From NCBI GenBank assembly GCA_029260735.1, contig JAJDCR010000087.1:1-64000 (forward strand): DNA of 64,000 bases, read 5' to 3'. The stretch's first letter is position 1, and every line of letters begins with the position of its first letter. The stretch is from Planctomycetota bacterium (lineage in GTDB: Bacteria > Planctomycetota > Uabimicrobiia > Uabimicrobiales > Uabimicrobiaceae). The translations under genes were made by a program, and so were the position numbers. Below, one piece after another: positions 1 to 7,842 of the stretch. Under the pieces are notes generated by a model. That model saw nothing but the letters and a program-made list of their open reading frames with translations. It had not been told where the DNA came from and made no database searches.

Positions 1-141
1 AAATTCTCTAGCGGCGTCAGAGAACATAAAATTGTCTTTCACTTAGAGGAACTAAGCTACCAGAAATTTTATAACCTCTTCCTTGCTAGAAAACTTTCTG
101 AAATTTTTCTGACGAAAGCTAATTTTATAACAGGCTCTTAG
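1..141 (+). CDS. C-terminal end of an unidentified protein (5' truncated by window)
   Basis: An open frame runs from base 1 to a TAG at 139-141 and gives the last 46 residues of a protein. The segment is mixed charged/hydrophobic, with no transmembrane helix or motif that I recognise. Its stop lies only 6 bases before the ATG of the UPF0104 membrane protein at 148, so the two genes are very probably co-transcribed. Function cannot be assigned from this fragment. Confidence 0.6.
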   Translation, partial: KFSSGVREHKIVFHLEELSYQKFYNLFLARKLSEIFLTKANFITGS

Positions 142-147
142 TAACTC

Positions 148-1224
148 ATGCACAAAAGCAAAAAACACCTATCTTTCTTTCTTCGCTTTGTTGTTACCTG
201 TAGTCTATTTGTCTATATATTTAGCCATTTAGTCCACCTCAACGATAAAATTACTCTCAAAACGGGAGAAAAACTCGAAGGACAAATAGTAAGCCAAATA
301 GACCAAAAAGTAACTTTCCTCAGTAAAAGCACAGAAAAAACTGTCTCTGATTCCCAAATTTCCAGCATGGAAAGAGGGTTACTTTCGATCTTACGATACT
401 TGAATCTAAAAACATTCCTTTTTTTTGCCCATTTTGTTCTGCTGGGAATATTTTTATCCGCTTGCCGCTTAAAGTGGCTACTCCAAGCTCAGCAAATAGA
501 AGTGACTTACTTCTATACCCTTAAAATAAACTTAATCGGATTATTTTTTAACAACTTTTTACCAGGAGCAACCGGGGGGGATCTTCTCCGAGCTTTTTAC
601 CTAGCTAAAGATAACAAAAACACTCCCCAAGCTATCGCCATTATTGTCTTTGATCGAATAGTGGGACTAATCGGCCTTGCAACCCTAGCTTCTTTAGTTC
701 TTCTTTTTTGGGGAAACCGAGAAGAATTTGTCTCCTCTGCTTTTTTGGTCTTTAGTATCCAAACAGCTATTTTTATCGGAGGTGTCGTATTTTTTTACCT
801 CCCTGCTCGCTTTACAGAAAAACTCCCCCTTTTTATCAAAGATCTTTTCCTAGTAACCCTATCCTTTCGTCAAGACAAAAAACTACTCATAAAAGTCCTT
901 CTAGTTAGCATGCTCATCCACGCCCTTTACCAACTTTCCGCTTTTGGTTTTTTGCTCTCGATGGGAGTAAAAGATATTCCCTGGTACGCTGTTTTTATCT
1001 ATATTCCCGTAGGTTTACTAGCCATGAGCTTGCCTATATCTCTTGCGGGATGGGGAGTCGGAGAAGCCCTATACAGCTACCTTTTTGCAAACTTCCATCT
1101 ATCGTCTTCCTACGCAGTTGCTCTATCTTTGTTGATTCGATTCAATCAAATGTTCCTCAGTTTAGGCGGGGGGATTTGGTGGTTGCTTGATGGGCGTAAG
1201 GGGGGGAAGTCAGAGGATGTTTAG
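148..1224 (+). CDS. UPF0104 / lysylphosphatidylglycerol synthase-type integral membrane protein with an inserted soluble segment
   Basis: This is a 358-residue polytopic membrane protein of the LPG_synthase_TM (UPF0104, YbhN-like) family, a group thought to translocate lipids or lipid-linked glycans. Family hallmarks are visible: NNFLPGATGGDLLRAFYLAK at about 135-154 and VFDRIVGLIGLATL at about 167-180, with several further hydrophobic helices to the C-terminus. Helix 1 spans about 10-29. Between helices 1 and 2 (about 32-75) there is an extra hydrophilic beta-like segment containing LKTGEKLEGQI and a following DSQISSME, which usual family members lack. The start is 6 bases after the preceding stop. 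Substrate is unknown. The polysaccharide cluster at the other end of the window makes a glycolipid role plausible, but this is not shown. Confidence 0.8.
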   Translation: MHKSKKHLSFFLRFVVTCSLFVYIFSHLVHLNDKITLKTGEKLEGQIVSQIDQKVTFLSKSTEKTVSDSQISSMERGLLSILRYLNLKTFLFFAHFVLLGIFLSACRLKWLLQAQQIEVTYFYTLKINLIGLFFNNFLPGATGGDLLRAFYLAKDNKNTPQAIAIIVFDRIVGLIGLATLASLVLLFWGNREEFVSSAFLVFSIQTAIFIGGVVFFYLPARFTEKLPLFIKDLFLVTLSFRQDKKLLIKVLLVSMLIHALYQLSAFGFLLSMGVKDIPWYAVFIYIPVGLLAMSLPISLAGWGVGEALYSYLFANFHLSSSYAVALSLLIRFNQMFLSLGGGIWWLLDGRKGGKSEDV

Positions 1225-1378
1225 ATCTTGCGTAAGGATATGCGAAAAACTGGAACAACATCGTAAAATATCGTTTAAGAAAGAGTTTCCTATGTTGTTA
1301 GGAGGTATGGGGTTGTATGATGAAAGGGGTATGTTTGGGATTGATTTTTGTTGCGCCCCTTCAGGGCCCGTTTTGTCC

Positions 1379-1881
1379 CGGGCTTGGGTTTTCCTAGGGC
1401 TTCGCCCCAAAGCCATTAAGTTAAGGAAAACATATAAAAAATAAAGGATAGAGGATGATTTTGTTTCTCTACCTCTTATAGTATGGTGGTTTGGTTTTCC
1501 AAAAAATAATTTCCCAAGGATTTATTCTATCAGGCGTAGCGGACAACCACAAGGGCCCTGCAGGCAGGCCCTTGCTGTTGTCCCTACAGGGATATCTACG
1601 CGACAGGAAATAATTTACCGCTTGTATTGGCTGGTATATTGATCGATTTCATTTACCTGAATTTGTTCCTGCGATGATCTGTAGGGACAACTACGAGGGC
1701 CGCCTGCAAAGGCCCTTGTGGTTGTCCGTTACGCCTCCTAAAACCTGACTTTTAAGAAAACCTAATCTTCCTCTTTTTAAAGGGGAGAGAAACAAAATCG
1801 TCCTCTATCCTTTATTTCCTATATGTTTTCCTTAACTTAATGGCTTTGGGGCGAAGCCCTAGGAAAATCCAAGCCTAGGGA
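1379..1881. repeat. Large nested inverted repeat (about 0.5 kb imperfect palindrome)
   Basis: Outer arms at about 1383-1474 and 1788-1879 are near-identical reverse complements of about 92 bp; both contain the CCTAGGGCTTCGCCCCAAAG segment. Nested inside is a second pair at 1532-1589 and 1679-1736, starting AGGCGTAGCGGACAACC and ending CTACAG. Each inner arm is itself a hairpin (ACAACCACAAGGGCC pairing with GGCCCTTGCTGTTGT, for example). No credible gene lies inside. The structure looks like two copies of a dispersed repeat in opposite orientation, or a MITE-like element. It occupies most of the gene-free stretch 1225-2004. Confidence 0.85.
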
Positions 1882-1929
1882 AGAACATACGTACTCGTCG
1901 TATTCTGCGGAAATGCGATTAATGCTACT

Positions 1930-1999
1930 ATGGTCTAACGTAAATGGTTTTATTATGCGTGGATATGGGCTACGTTAGGTTTTATTATACGCAAGGAGA
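1930..1999 (+). promoter_or_regulatory. Duplicated leader and strong RBS before the FN3-like gene
   Basis: Two imperfect direct copies of a segment resembling CGTTAGGTTTTATTATACGC occur at about 1939-1966 and 1972-1997. The second ends in AAGGAG seven bases before the ATG at 2005. TATTATAC could act as a -10 element. The duplication is seen directly; promoter function is inferred. Confidence 0.35.
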
Positions 2000-2004
2000 T
2001 CAAT

Positions 2005-2745
2005 ATGAAAAAATTAGTGCTTATGGCCTTGTTCATCCCTTGTCTTTTTGCCCAAGAGATGGCACAAGAAATTTCTTCTCCGACTAATTTAGAGCTTACT
2101 ATGGGCAAAAAAAGCATAAAGGTTACTTGGGAAATTCCTGAGGTTCCTGAAAATTATGCAGAAATTAGTGGTTATCTCTTGATGAAAACGTGGAAAGAAG
2201 ATCTAAAAACACAGCAGAAAGTTATTCAGATTCAAGGCAAAAACAAAACCAGCTACAAAGACACCGATGTAGAAAACGAAGTTAACTATAGCTATAAAGT
2301 TTGTTCATTTACTGCCAATGAGGTAAAGGGGAAAAAAGCTATTTCGTTTTTAGAGCAAAAAATAGTTCTTAGCCCTTTTACCAAAGAAAAAACGGGGCAA
2401 ATCATTCCGAAATTTAAAATTAGAATTTTGGGAATGGCGAAAGACAGAAACGGAGAGAATATAGCAATTCTCGGTTTGAAAAAATGGGAAAAAGGAAAGT
2501 GGCTTCAGGTAACTTGTCAGGTCAAAGAGGGCGAGTATATCAAGGCTCCCAATTTTGATCCTAAGTGGAAACTACTTAAGATAGCCCCAATGGTAAAGCG
2601 TAAAAAGATATTCGTTGTTATGCGGCGTGTATTAGTGGGACAGCAACTTATAGTTAGAAAGGTAAATGAGGCAAGATTGATTACAACTAGTGGAATTCGT
2701 TATCTGGATGAGGAGGGGAAAATTATCACTCTTTTTTCTCGTTAA
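2005..2745 (+). CDS. Secreted protein with fibronectin type III-like domain
   Basis: The 246-residue product begins with a typical signal peptide (MKKLVLMALFIPCLFA, cleavage near 16). Residues about 25-120 show the FN3 pattern: a proline-led start (SSPTNLELTMG), a tryptophan in the B strand (IKVTWEIP), and the tyrosine-corner-like VNYSYKVCSF. The C-terminal 120 residues are lysine-rich, predicted beta, and not assignable. An AAGGAG ribosome binding site lies correctly before the ATG. It is preceded by the long inverted repeat and is convergent with the phosphoesterase gene. A periplasmic or surface location is likely; the biological role is unknown. Confidence 0.65.
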   Translation: MKKLVLMALFIPCLFAQEMAQEISSPTNLELTMGKKSIKVTWEIPEVPENYAEISGYLLMKTWKEDLKTQQKVIQIQGKNKTSYKDTDVENEVNYSYKVCSFTANEVKGKKAISFLEQKIVLSPFTKEKTGQIIPKFKIRILGMAKDRNGENIAILGLKKWEKGKWLQVTCQVKEGEYIKAPNFDPKWKLLKIAPMVKRKKIFVVMRRVLVGQQLIVRKVNEARLITTSGIRYLDEEGKIITLFSR

Positions 2746-2763
2746 ATTTCTCTAGGATAAATA

Positions 2764-3678
2764 CTAAGAGCTGAAATCAAACCAGCTAGGCTTAGGAAGG
2801 CGATCATCGAAGTGATTATTTCCGCCGGTCAATAAGCGAGTCGCTAAGCGTTCATCGCAAGGCAACCCTCTTTCTTTATGCTTAGCAACGGTTGCTTTGA
2901 CATCATAGCCCACTTCGTGGTACTCAATGAAGGTCTGATGCCCACGAGTTACATAAAGGACATAACGAGCGTTGGGGTTATCATCTCGGGGCTGTCCGAC
3001 CGAACCAATGTTTACTAACATTGTGGGAAAAACATCTTTGATTTCGTGTTGGTAAAGAAGAGAGGATTCTCCGGGTGGTAAAAATCTAGGCTGGGAAGAA
3101 GGAAGAAAGTAGTTCCCATCATCACTAAAGAGGCTAATGGGGTTCCAACCATTATGGTCAGAATAGCGAGAGTAGATAGCAGGGATATGAGAATGCCCGA
3201 CAAAAACTAATTTGCGTTCGACAAAGTTTTGCGGTGAATTCCGAGTTTTTAGGTACTCCCAATTTTCAGGAGCCGGGTCAAGAGTGCTGTGGACTAACCA
3301 AAAACGTCCCGCTTTTTTAATTAATTCTCCCTGACAGAGTTCTTCCAGAAAAGTCATTTCCTCAGTGCCTTGAAGGTTTTCTCGGCTCCATTTCCCTGAA
3401 AGAGTAGCAGACTCGCTAAATCCAGGATACTGGTTAGTGCAAACTCCGACATCATGATTGCCTGGAACCATTCCGATGAGTTTTTTGGAGTTGACTAAAT
3501 CCATAAGTTTTCTGAGGCAAGGAAGAGGTTCAGGCCCATAACCTACAGAATCCCCCAAAAAGTACATACTACTCACATCGTGTTTTTCAATGTCATTTAG
3601 AACAGCTTCTAAAGCTTCTAAATTGGCATGAATATCAGATATAAATGCAATAGCATGGTAATAGTCATGGGAGGACAT
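2764..3678 (-). CDS. Calcineurin-like metallophosphoesterase
   Basis: The 304-residue protein carries the complete set of metallophosphoesterase motifs in order. These are DIH (D15, H17 in FISDIHANLEA), GDSVGYGPEP (D43), GNHD (N74, H75), a mid-protein VHS, and the C-terminal GHSH in VGHSHIPAI. Such proteins bind a dinuclear metal centre and hydrolyse phosphomonoesters, phosphodiesters or phosphoprotein. This subgroup (related to YfcE/DR1281) is cytoplasmic, and no signal peptide is seen. It sits just downstream of two tRNA-Ser genes on the same strand, about 80 bases away. Substrate is not predictable from the sequence. Confidence 0.88.
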   Translation of the reverse strand: MSSHDYYHAIAFISDIHANLEALEAVLNDIEKHDVSSMYFLGDSVGYGPEPLPCLRKLMDLVNSKKLIGMVPGNHDVGVCTNQYPGFSESATLSGKWSRENLQGTEEMTFLEELCQGELIKKAGRFWLVHSTLDPAPENWEYLKTRNSPQNFVERKLVFVGHSHIPAIYSRYSDHNGWNPISLFSDDGNYFLPSSQPRFLPPGESSLLYQHEIKDVFPTMLVNIGSVGQPRDDNPNARYVLYVTRGHQTFIEYHEVGYDVKATVAKHKERGLPCDERLATRLLTGGNNHFDDRLPKPSWFDFSS

Positions 3679-3757
3679 GAAGCTGGATCCTCGTGGTGGG
3701 TATTTGTTTAAAGAATTCTTTGAAGAAACTTAATGTAATTTTTTTAAGAGTAGGTAA

Positions 3758-3841
3758 CGGAGAGGGCGGGATTCGAACCCGCGGTACCATAGGTACACTA
3801 GATTAGCAATCTAGCGCATTCGGCCACTCTGCCACCTCCCC
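3758..3841 (-). tRNA. tRNA-Ser (anticodon GCU)
   Basis: On the minus strand the 5' acceptor GGGGAGG pairs with 3' CCTCTCC, with one G-T pair. The D-arm, the anticodon stem AGATT-GCT-AATCT, a long serine-type variable arm and the T-arm GCGGGTTCGAATCCCGC are all recognisable. The 3' CCA is not encoded. It lies 9 bases downstream of the second tRNA-Ser gene. Confidence 0.95.
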
Positions 3842-3850
3842 GAGCCTTGG

Positions 3851-3937
3851 CGGAGGAAGTAGGATTCGAACCCACGGTCCCCTCTCGGGGACAACGGTTT
3901 TCAAGACCGCCGCATTCGGCCACTCTGCCATTCCTCC
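3851..3937 (-). tRNA. tRNA-Ser (anticodon UGA)
   Basis: The acceptor GGAGGAA pairs with TTCCTCC. The anticodon loop reads TCTTGAAA with TGA at the anticodon position. A strong variable-arm hairpin (GTCCCCGAGAGGGGAC) and the T-arm GTGGGTTCGAATCCCAC complete a class II serine tRNA. No CCA is encoded. It forms a tandem pair with the GCU isoacceptor. Confidence 0.95.
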
Positions 3938-3998
3938 GTAAATATGGCTGTGAGGATGAATATATAACCGATTTAGATAAGAAAGTCAAGATAAAAAA

Positions 3999-4883
3999 TT
4001 ATCTTTTCCCGCTTTTTTCTGTTCTTTTTCCTTTCTGCGAAGAAAGTCCAAAGTCATAAGAGTACTTTTTCCGCCCCATATCAATAAAACTAGGGACATC
4101 AAACTCTTCATATTTAAGAAAAGGTCTCTCTGCCATTCGCTCATGAACAACTTGATCTGCTGTTTTAAAACCAGAAGAAACAAATCCATCCATTCGTTGA
4201 AAATCGGTCTCTTCACGCCGGTTTAAATTCATCTCATCAAATTTTTGTAGCTGGCTTTTGCCGCTTAAAGATTTATGATTAAAAAAAGCAAACTCCAGAT
4301 GAATATCCAAAAATTTATCATTTCTTTTAACGATAGAGCGAGTACTTTTGTAAAGTTTATTTAGTTTACTTGCTAACTGAACTTCCATCAGAAAAGATTT
4401 TACATCCCAAAAACCAGGTAAACAATTCACAATATGGGCATCAGGGGTCATGAAAAACATTTGAACATTGTGGTGACCTGAACAGTTGCTCACAGTAACG
4501 GCACTGTTACTGGGCATGTGAGAGTTCGATTTTCCGGCATAGCTTTTACTTTCGGAAATGTTATCCCAACCACAAACAAAATTACGGCGTAAGATTTGAG
4601 AAACTTTTTTGTCAGAGAACGTCACGGCTCTCAAAGAATGTCCTGCGCTTCACAAACCGCCGTTCAAATCACCTACTAATTGCATCCAAAAAACCATTTT
4701 ATTTTTCTTTTTAGCTTCCGCCTTTAATTCGTCGAAATTGCGGTGCCAGCGAATAGTTTTTTCTAATTTTTCAACGTTTTTTTCCACTTTTTTAGCGGAC
4801 ACTCTTTCGCGCACAAATTTATCCGCGAAAGAAATTTGAATACATATGAAGATAAGAATAACAAAAACTGTAGTCTTTTTCAT
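3999..4883 (-). CDS. Probable selenoprotein: secreted thioredoxin-like protein with in-frame TGA (Sec78)
   Basis: Two collinear open frames (4883-4653 and 4649-3999) share one reading frame and are separated only by a TGA at 4650-4652, codon 78. Read through, the product is 294 residues: signal peptide 1-20, a charged helix, then a thioredoxin-like start (NKMVFWMQLVGDLNGGL, U, SAGHSLRAVTFSDKK) and FVCGWDN. In thioredoxin-fold relatives a catalytic Cys sits where the TGA falls, followed by a segment like TFSDPxVxxxLxxNFV. That segment is intact here after the TGA. A hairpin GAGAGC-CGTGAC-GTTCTC begins 17 nt after the TGA with GT in its loop, within the range of bacterial SECIS elements. A strong RBS (AAGGAG) precedes ATG 4883. 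The alternative is a nonsense mutation, but both halves look undecayed. No Sec machinery is in this window. Confidence 0.75.
4614..4652 (-). promoter_or_regulatory. Candidate bacterial SECIS hairpin downstream of in-frame TGA
   Basis: Reading the minus strand from TGA (4652-4650), 17 bases are followed by a 6-bp stem GAGAGC/GTTCTC closing a loop CGTGAC. The loop GT lies about 25 nt after the TGA. Bacterial SECIS elements typically place a conserved G in an apical loop roughly 16-37 nt after the Sec codon. The hairpin is seen in the sequence; its role is inferred. Confidence 0.5.
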
Positions 4884-4913
4884 TTGACTCTCCTTAATAT
4901 TACAAAAAATTCT

Positions 4914-6689
4914 TTATTTTTGATTCTTTTGCCACTGTTGCCAATCTAGGTAATTCTCTCCTGGATTTTCTCCTGTAATCTGAACAAGAGCTTCTTGGAC
5001 AGTTTTTTTCCACAGTTTATCCTTCGTTTTTAAAGTTTTAATTAAAGCGGGAATTGCTGCACGAATTTGAAGAGAAATTAGTATTTTTAAAACGACTTGT
5101 TGCTCTTCTTGGTTAAAATTTTGTTCAAATGATTTTGTCAGTTCCTCTAAGCCAGAAGAAGAGGAAAAACGAGGATATGTGCTTAAAATGGCATTTTTAA
5201 GAACTCGTAGGCGTTTTTTTTGCTCTTCTCTAATCAAGATCTTTTTATGAGTTAGTTCAAGAAGTCTTTGATAGCTTTCTTTCTGATCAGACTTTGTTAA
5301 TTGTCTCCTCTTCACCTTGGCTGTAAGTAAAATCCGATCCTTTTGTTTCTTTAAGAAAGATAGATTCTCTACCAAATCATTCGAAAGATCTTGGGTATAA
5401 CGAAAAACGTTTCTCATTCCTTTGGCCGCAACTCCTCTTGAATCAGAAGAAAGTCTAGACTTCATTGGATCAAGGCTAGACGCTTTTATATAAGGAGAAG
5501 CGTAATTTTCGATCACCTTCTTCATTCTCTCAACTAAATCATGAATTTCTTTGTCAGAAAGCTCTGTCTCTGAAACTACCTTGGAATCAAAAACCTCTTT
5601 TTCTACAGAAGAAGTTTTAAATTCTTCCATATTTTCTTCACTCTCTAGCTTAACATTTTCTTTCTCAGGAACGACAACTTCTTCGATAGACTCAGCCTCT
5701 TTTTCTCGGGAACTATTTTCCATGGAAGACTGGAGAATTTTTTTTAAAACCTCATTGAGACTCTCTAACCTTTCCATTTCTTGACTTAGCATTTCATTAC
5801 GAGTTTGAGCTTCTTCGAGATCACCTTCTGCTTCTTGCCATCTCTCTTTCCAATTATCTTTAGGACTGTTCTCCAAAGAAGCTATTTTTTTTTTGTCTGA
5901 AAGTAGCTTTCGTTCGAGATCGTTTACTTGAGAAATGAAAGTATCTTTTTGCTTTTCCCATTTTTTTTGACTTTCCTGTAAAGAAGCTCCTCCTGAAAGA
6001 GAAAAAAGCTCCCCTAGAAGAAGAGCACATGTCACTCCTAATCCAAAAAATAATATGGCTTTTTTTGGAAAAACCTGAGGAGTTAAGTAATGGGAATCTA
6101 TTGACAAGTTTTCTGATTTTTCTTTATTTAGTTCTTCTGGAAAATCCTTTTCCCAAGGAGAAGAAGGTCTATCAATATGTGTATCAGTAGGAACTCTAGG
6201 CTCTTCCTCTGAAATTGTTTTTTCTCTTCCCATGTCGATCAAGTCTTGGTCAATTGAGGGGGCCTTGATTTCTTCAGCAGAAAAAGCCCCTGCATCTTTA
6301 ATTACAGGAGTCACAGGAGTTGCAAGAGTTACAGAAGTTGCAGGTGTTAAAGGAAAGAGAGTATTACTTTTATAGTCCTCTTCCTTAGTTTTATCCGTCT
6401 CTACCATGAAAGTTAAATGCAAAGCACCTAAGCGAATTAAATCCCCGTCTTCTAAAACTTTCCCTTGGGCCTTATTTTTTCCAACCCAAGTTCCGTTCTC
6501 TGAAAAAAGATCATATAACTTAACACATGCTTTCTCTCGAACTAGCACACAATGCAGCTTGGAGACACTAGAGTCACGCAAAGTAACATCGTTCTTAGAA
6601 GAACGCCCTATTTTTGTAAGCGTTTTTTCTACTTTATAATAAGGTCGCTCTGGATCTTCAATAAACACAAGATAGGGTGGCGGGCTCAT
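4914..6689 (-). CDS. FHA-domain membrane protein with coiled coil and C-terminal HEAT-like region
   Basis: This is a 591-residue protein. An N-terminal FHA domain (about 5-97) has the phosphothreonine-binding signatures GRS (28-30), SVSKLH (41-46) and SENGTWVG (63-70). A Pro/Thr-rich linker (about 105-205) leads to one transmembrane helix (about 211-230), then a long heptad-rich coiled coil (about 236-325), an acidic linker, and an alpha-helical C-terminus. The end (about 530-591, IRAAIPALIKTLKTKD then VQEALVQITGENPG) resembles PBS-lyase HEAT-like repeats. The FHA domain should be cytoplasmic and read phosphorylation by Ser/Thr kinases such as the one at 53225-56233. It starts 31 bases after the selenoprotein RBS region on the same strand. 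No function beyond phosphosignal scaffolding can be assigned. Confidence 0.78.
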   Translation of the reverse strand: MSPPPYLVFIEDPERPYYKVEKTLTKIGRSSKNDVTLRDSSVSKLHCVLVREKACVKLYDLFSENGTWVGKNKAQGKVLEDGDLIRLGALHLTFMVETDKTKEEDYKSNTLFPLTPATSVTLATPVTPVIKDAGAFSAEEIKAPSIDQDLIDMGREKTISEEEPRVPTDTHIDRPSSPWEKDFPEELNKEKSENLSIDSHYLTPQVFPKKAILFFGLGVTCALLLGELFSLSGGASLQESQKKWEKQKDTFISQVNDLERKLLSDKKKIASLENSPKDNWKERWQEAEGDLEEAQTRNEMLSQEMERLESLNEVLKKILQSSMENSSREKEAESIEEVVVPEKENVKLESEENMEEFKTSSVEKEVFDSKVVSETELSDKEIHDLVERMKKVIENYASPYIKASSLDPMKSRLSSDSRGVAAKGMRNVFRYTQDLSNDLVENLSFLKKQKDRILLTAKVKRRQLTKSDQKESYQRLLELTHKKILIREEQKKRLRVLKNAILSTYPRFSSSSGLEELTKSFEQNFNQEEQQVVLKILISLQIRAAIPALIKTLKTKDKLWKKTVQEALVQITGENPGENYLDWQQWQKNQK

Positions 6690-6846
6690 CTATTCCGACC
6701 CCTTTGCTTCAGAGTAAGGGACTTTCTAGAAAAATTTTATTATCGTAAAGTTTTCTCTGGAAAATCTCTTGGGATACACAAATATCTACTTCGTGAAATA
6801 CTAATTTTTTTAATTTTTAAGAACTTGCATTTTTTCTTTTTTTGTT

Positions 6847-6874
6847 ATTATATATACAGGGGACATCTTACCAA
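6847..6874 (-). promoter_or_regulatory. Candidate sigma70-type promoter for the FHA gene
   Basis: On the minus strand TTGGTA (6874-6869) and a perfect TATAAT (6852-6847) are separated by 16 bases. The leader would be about 150 nt before the ATG at 6689. This is consensus matching only, in an AT-rich region where chance hits are frequent. Confidence 0.35.
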
Positions 6875-7185
6875 TAATTACCATAAAAATATTGTGCATT
6901 TGTTGCTTTCCCTAACATTGTAGATATTTTTTGAACTATCTGCCAGAAAAATTTGTCTGGTCGATGAATGTATCCTACCTATACTACAAACTAAAGTGTA
7001 TACGAATCGAAGAAATCAGCGAAAAAAAACTATAAAAATAGTTCTTTGTTTAGCGAAAAATATTCTCCACTGTAAGAAAAATGGAAACAGATATACTTCT
7101 TAGACTAAAAGAATTAGGCTTGTAAGTTATTTTTCAAGACAAATAAAGTCCATTGTAAAGAGTAAAAAACTAACTGTTTTTTATC

Positions 7186-7213
7186 TTGGCTTTTGCTAAG
7201 CTTCCGTTATAAT
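7186..7213 (+). promoter_or_regulatory. Candidate sigma70-type promoter for the response regulator
   Basis: TTGGCT (7186-7191) and TATAAT (7208-7213) are spaced 16 bases apart, about 145 bases before the ATG at 7358. This is a reasonable match to a vegetative promoter. It would drive the response regulator and the closely linked nfi. Confidence 0.45.
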
Positions 7214-7357
7214 ATAGAGACAAACTCTAAGAGCGAACAGACAATTTTTCATAGTTCGAGAAAAATACACTTCCTAATGTTAGGTACTACAAAATAAATA
7301 ATTTGCGACTGTAGAGTTTGAGTGAAAAGTTATAAGAGGTTAGAGGAGAACGCAACC

Positions 7358-7831
7358 ATGGTTGAAGAAAAAGACTCCATTTTTAAAAAAGACCCCATCT
7401 TGTTGGTTGACGATGACCCCGATGATCGAATGCTTGTTCAAGATGCGGTGAAGGAAAGTCAACTTTCCCATCAACTCATTTGTGTTGAAGATGGAGAGGA
7501 ACTTATGGACTACCTTTTTCATCGCAACAAATACACTGATGAGTCATTTGCCCCACGACCTGGGTTAATCTTACTAGATCTAAATATGCCTAAAAAAGAT
7601 GGCCGAGAGGTACTCAAAGAAATAAAGAACAATTCTTCTTTGTGCCAAATTCCTATTGTAATTTTAACTACATCAAGAGCAGAAGAAGATATATCCATTA
7701 CTTATAGTATGGGAGCGAGCTCCTACATAGTAAAACCCATTACTTTTGATGATTTGGTTGAAGTAATCAAAACTCTAGGAAAGTATTGGTTGGATATTGT
7801 CGAACTGCCTTTAGAAAGATCCGGAAATTAG
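7358..7831 (+). CDS. Single-domain response regulator (CheY/Rcp1-like)
   Basis: The 157-residue protein consists of a receiver domain only. The acidic triad DDD is at about 18-20, the phospho-acceptor is D74 (LILLDLNMP), the threonine switch is in VILTTS (about 103-106), and lysine is in VKPI (about 127). The length and the loop between beta-2 and alpha-2 (DGEELMDYLFHRNKY) fit the Rcp1-type receivers that partner with bacteriophytochrome-like or hybrid histidine kinases. There is no output domain, so it acts through protein contact. The ATG at 7358 is chosen because AGAGGAG lies about 9 bases upstream; the frame is open further 5'. nfi starts 11 bases downstream. The cognate kinase is unknown; the kinase at 16814-18682 is not adjacent. 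Confidence 0.9.
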   Translation: MVEEKDSIFKKDPILLVDDDPDDRMLVQDAVKESQLSHQLICVEDGEELMDYLFHRNKYTDESFAPRPGLILLDLNMPKKDGREVLKEIKNNSSLCQIPIVILTTSRAEEDISITYSMGASSYIVKPITFDDLVEVIKTLGKYWLDIVELPLERSGN

Positions 7832-7842
7832 ATCATTACCTT

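Larger units (their letters stand above)
6690..7357. other. Divergent intergenic region with two candidate promoters
   Basis: This 668-base stretch separates the FHA gene (minus) from the response regulator (plus). I see no credible coding sequence in it. It is very AT-rich, with a small hairpin near 7030-7046 (CTATAAAAATAG). The best promoter-like sequences are listed separately. Confidence 0.6.

Noticed and set aside
1187-1444. 85-codon open frame after the UPF0104 gene
   Set aside because: It overlaps the real gene's end and runs into the inverted repeat; no RBS and atypical composition. Treated as repeat-derived.
3798-4059. Short open frames across the tRNA-Ser pair
   Set aside because: They are shadows of the tRNA genes; both tRNAs fold convincingly on the minus strand.
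3999-4883. General reassignment of UGA to tryptophan or another amino acid
   Set aside because: TGA ends the racemase (39591-39593), a GT4 gene (58804-58806, next ATG adjacent) and the polymerase gene (63439-63441) at sensible places.
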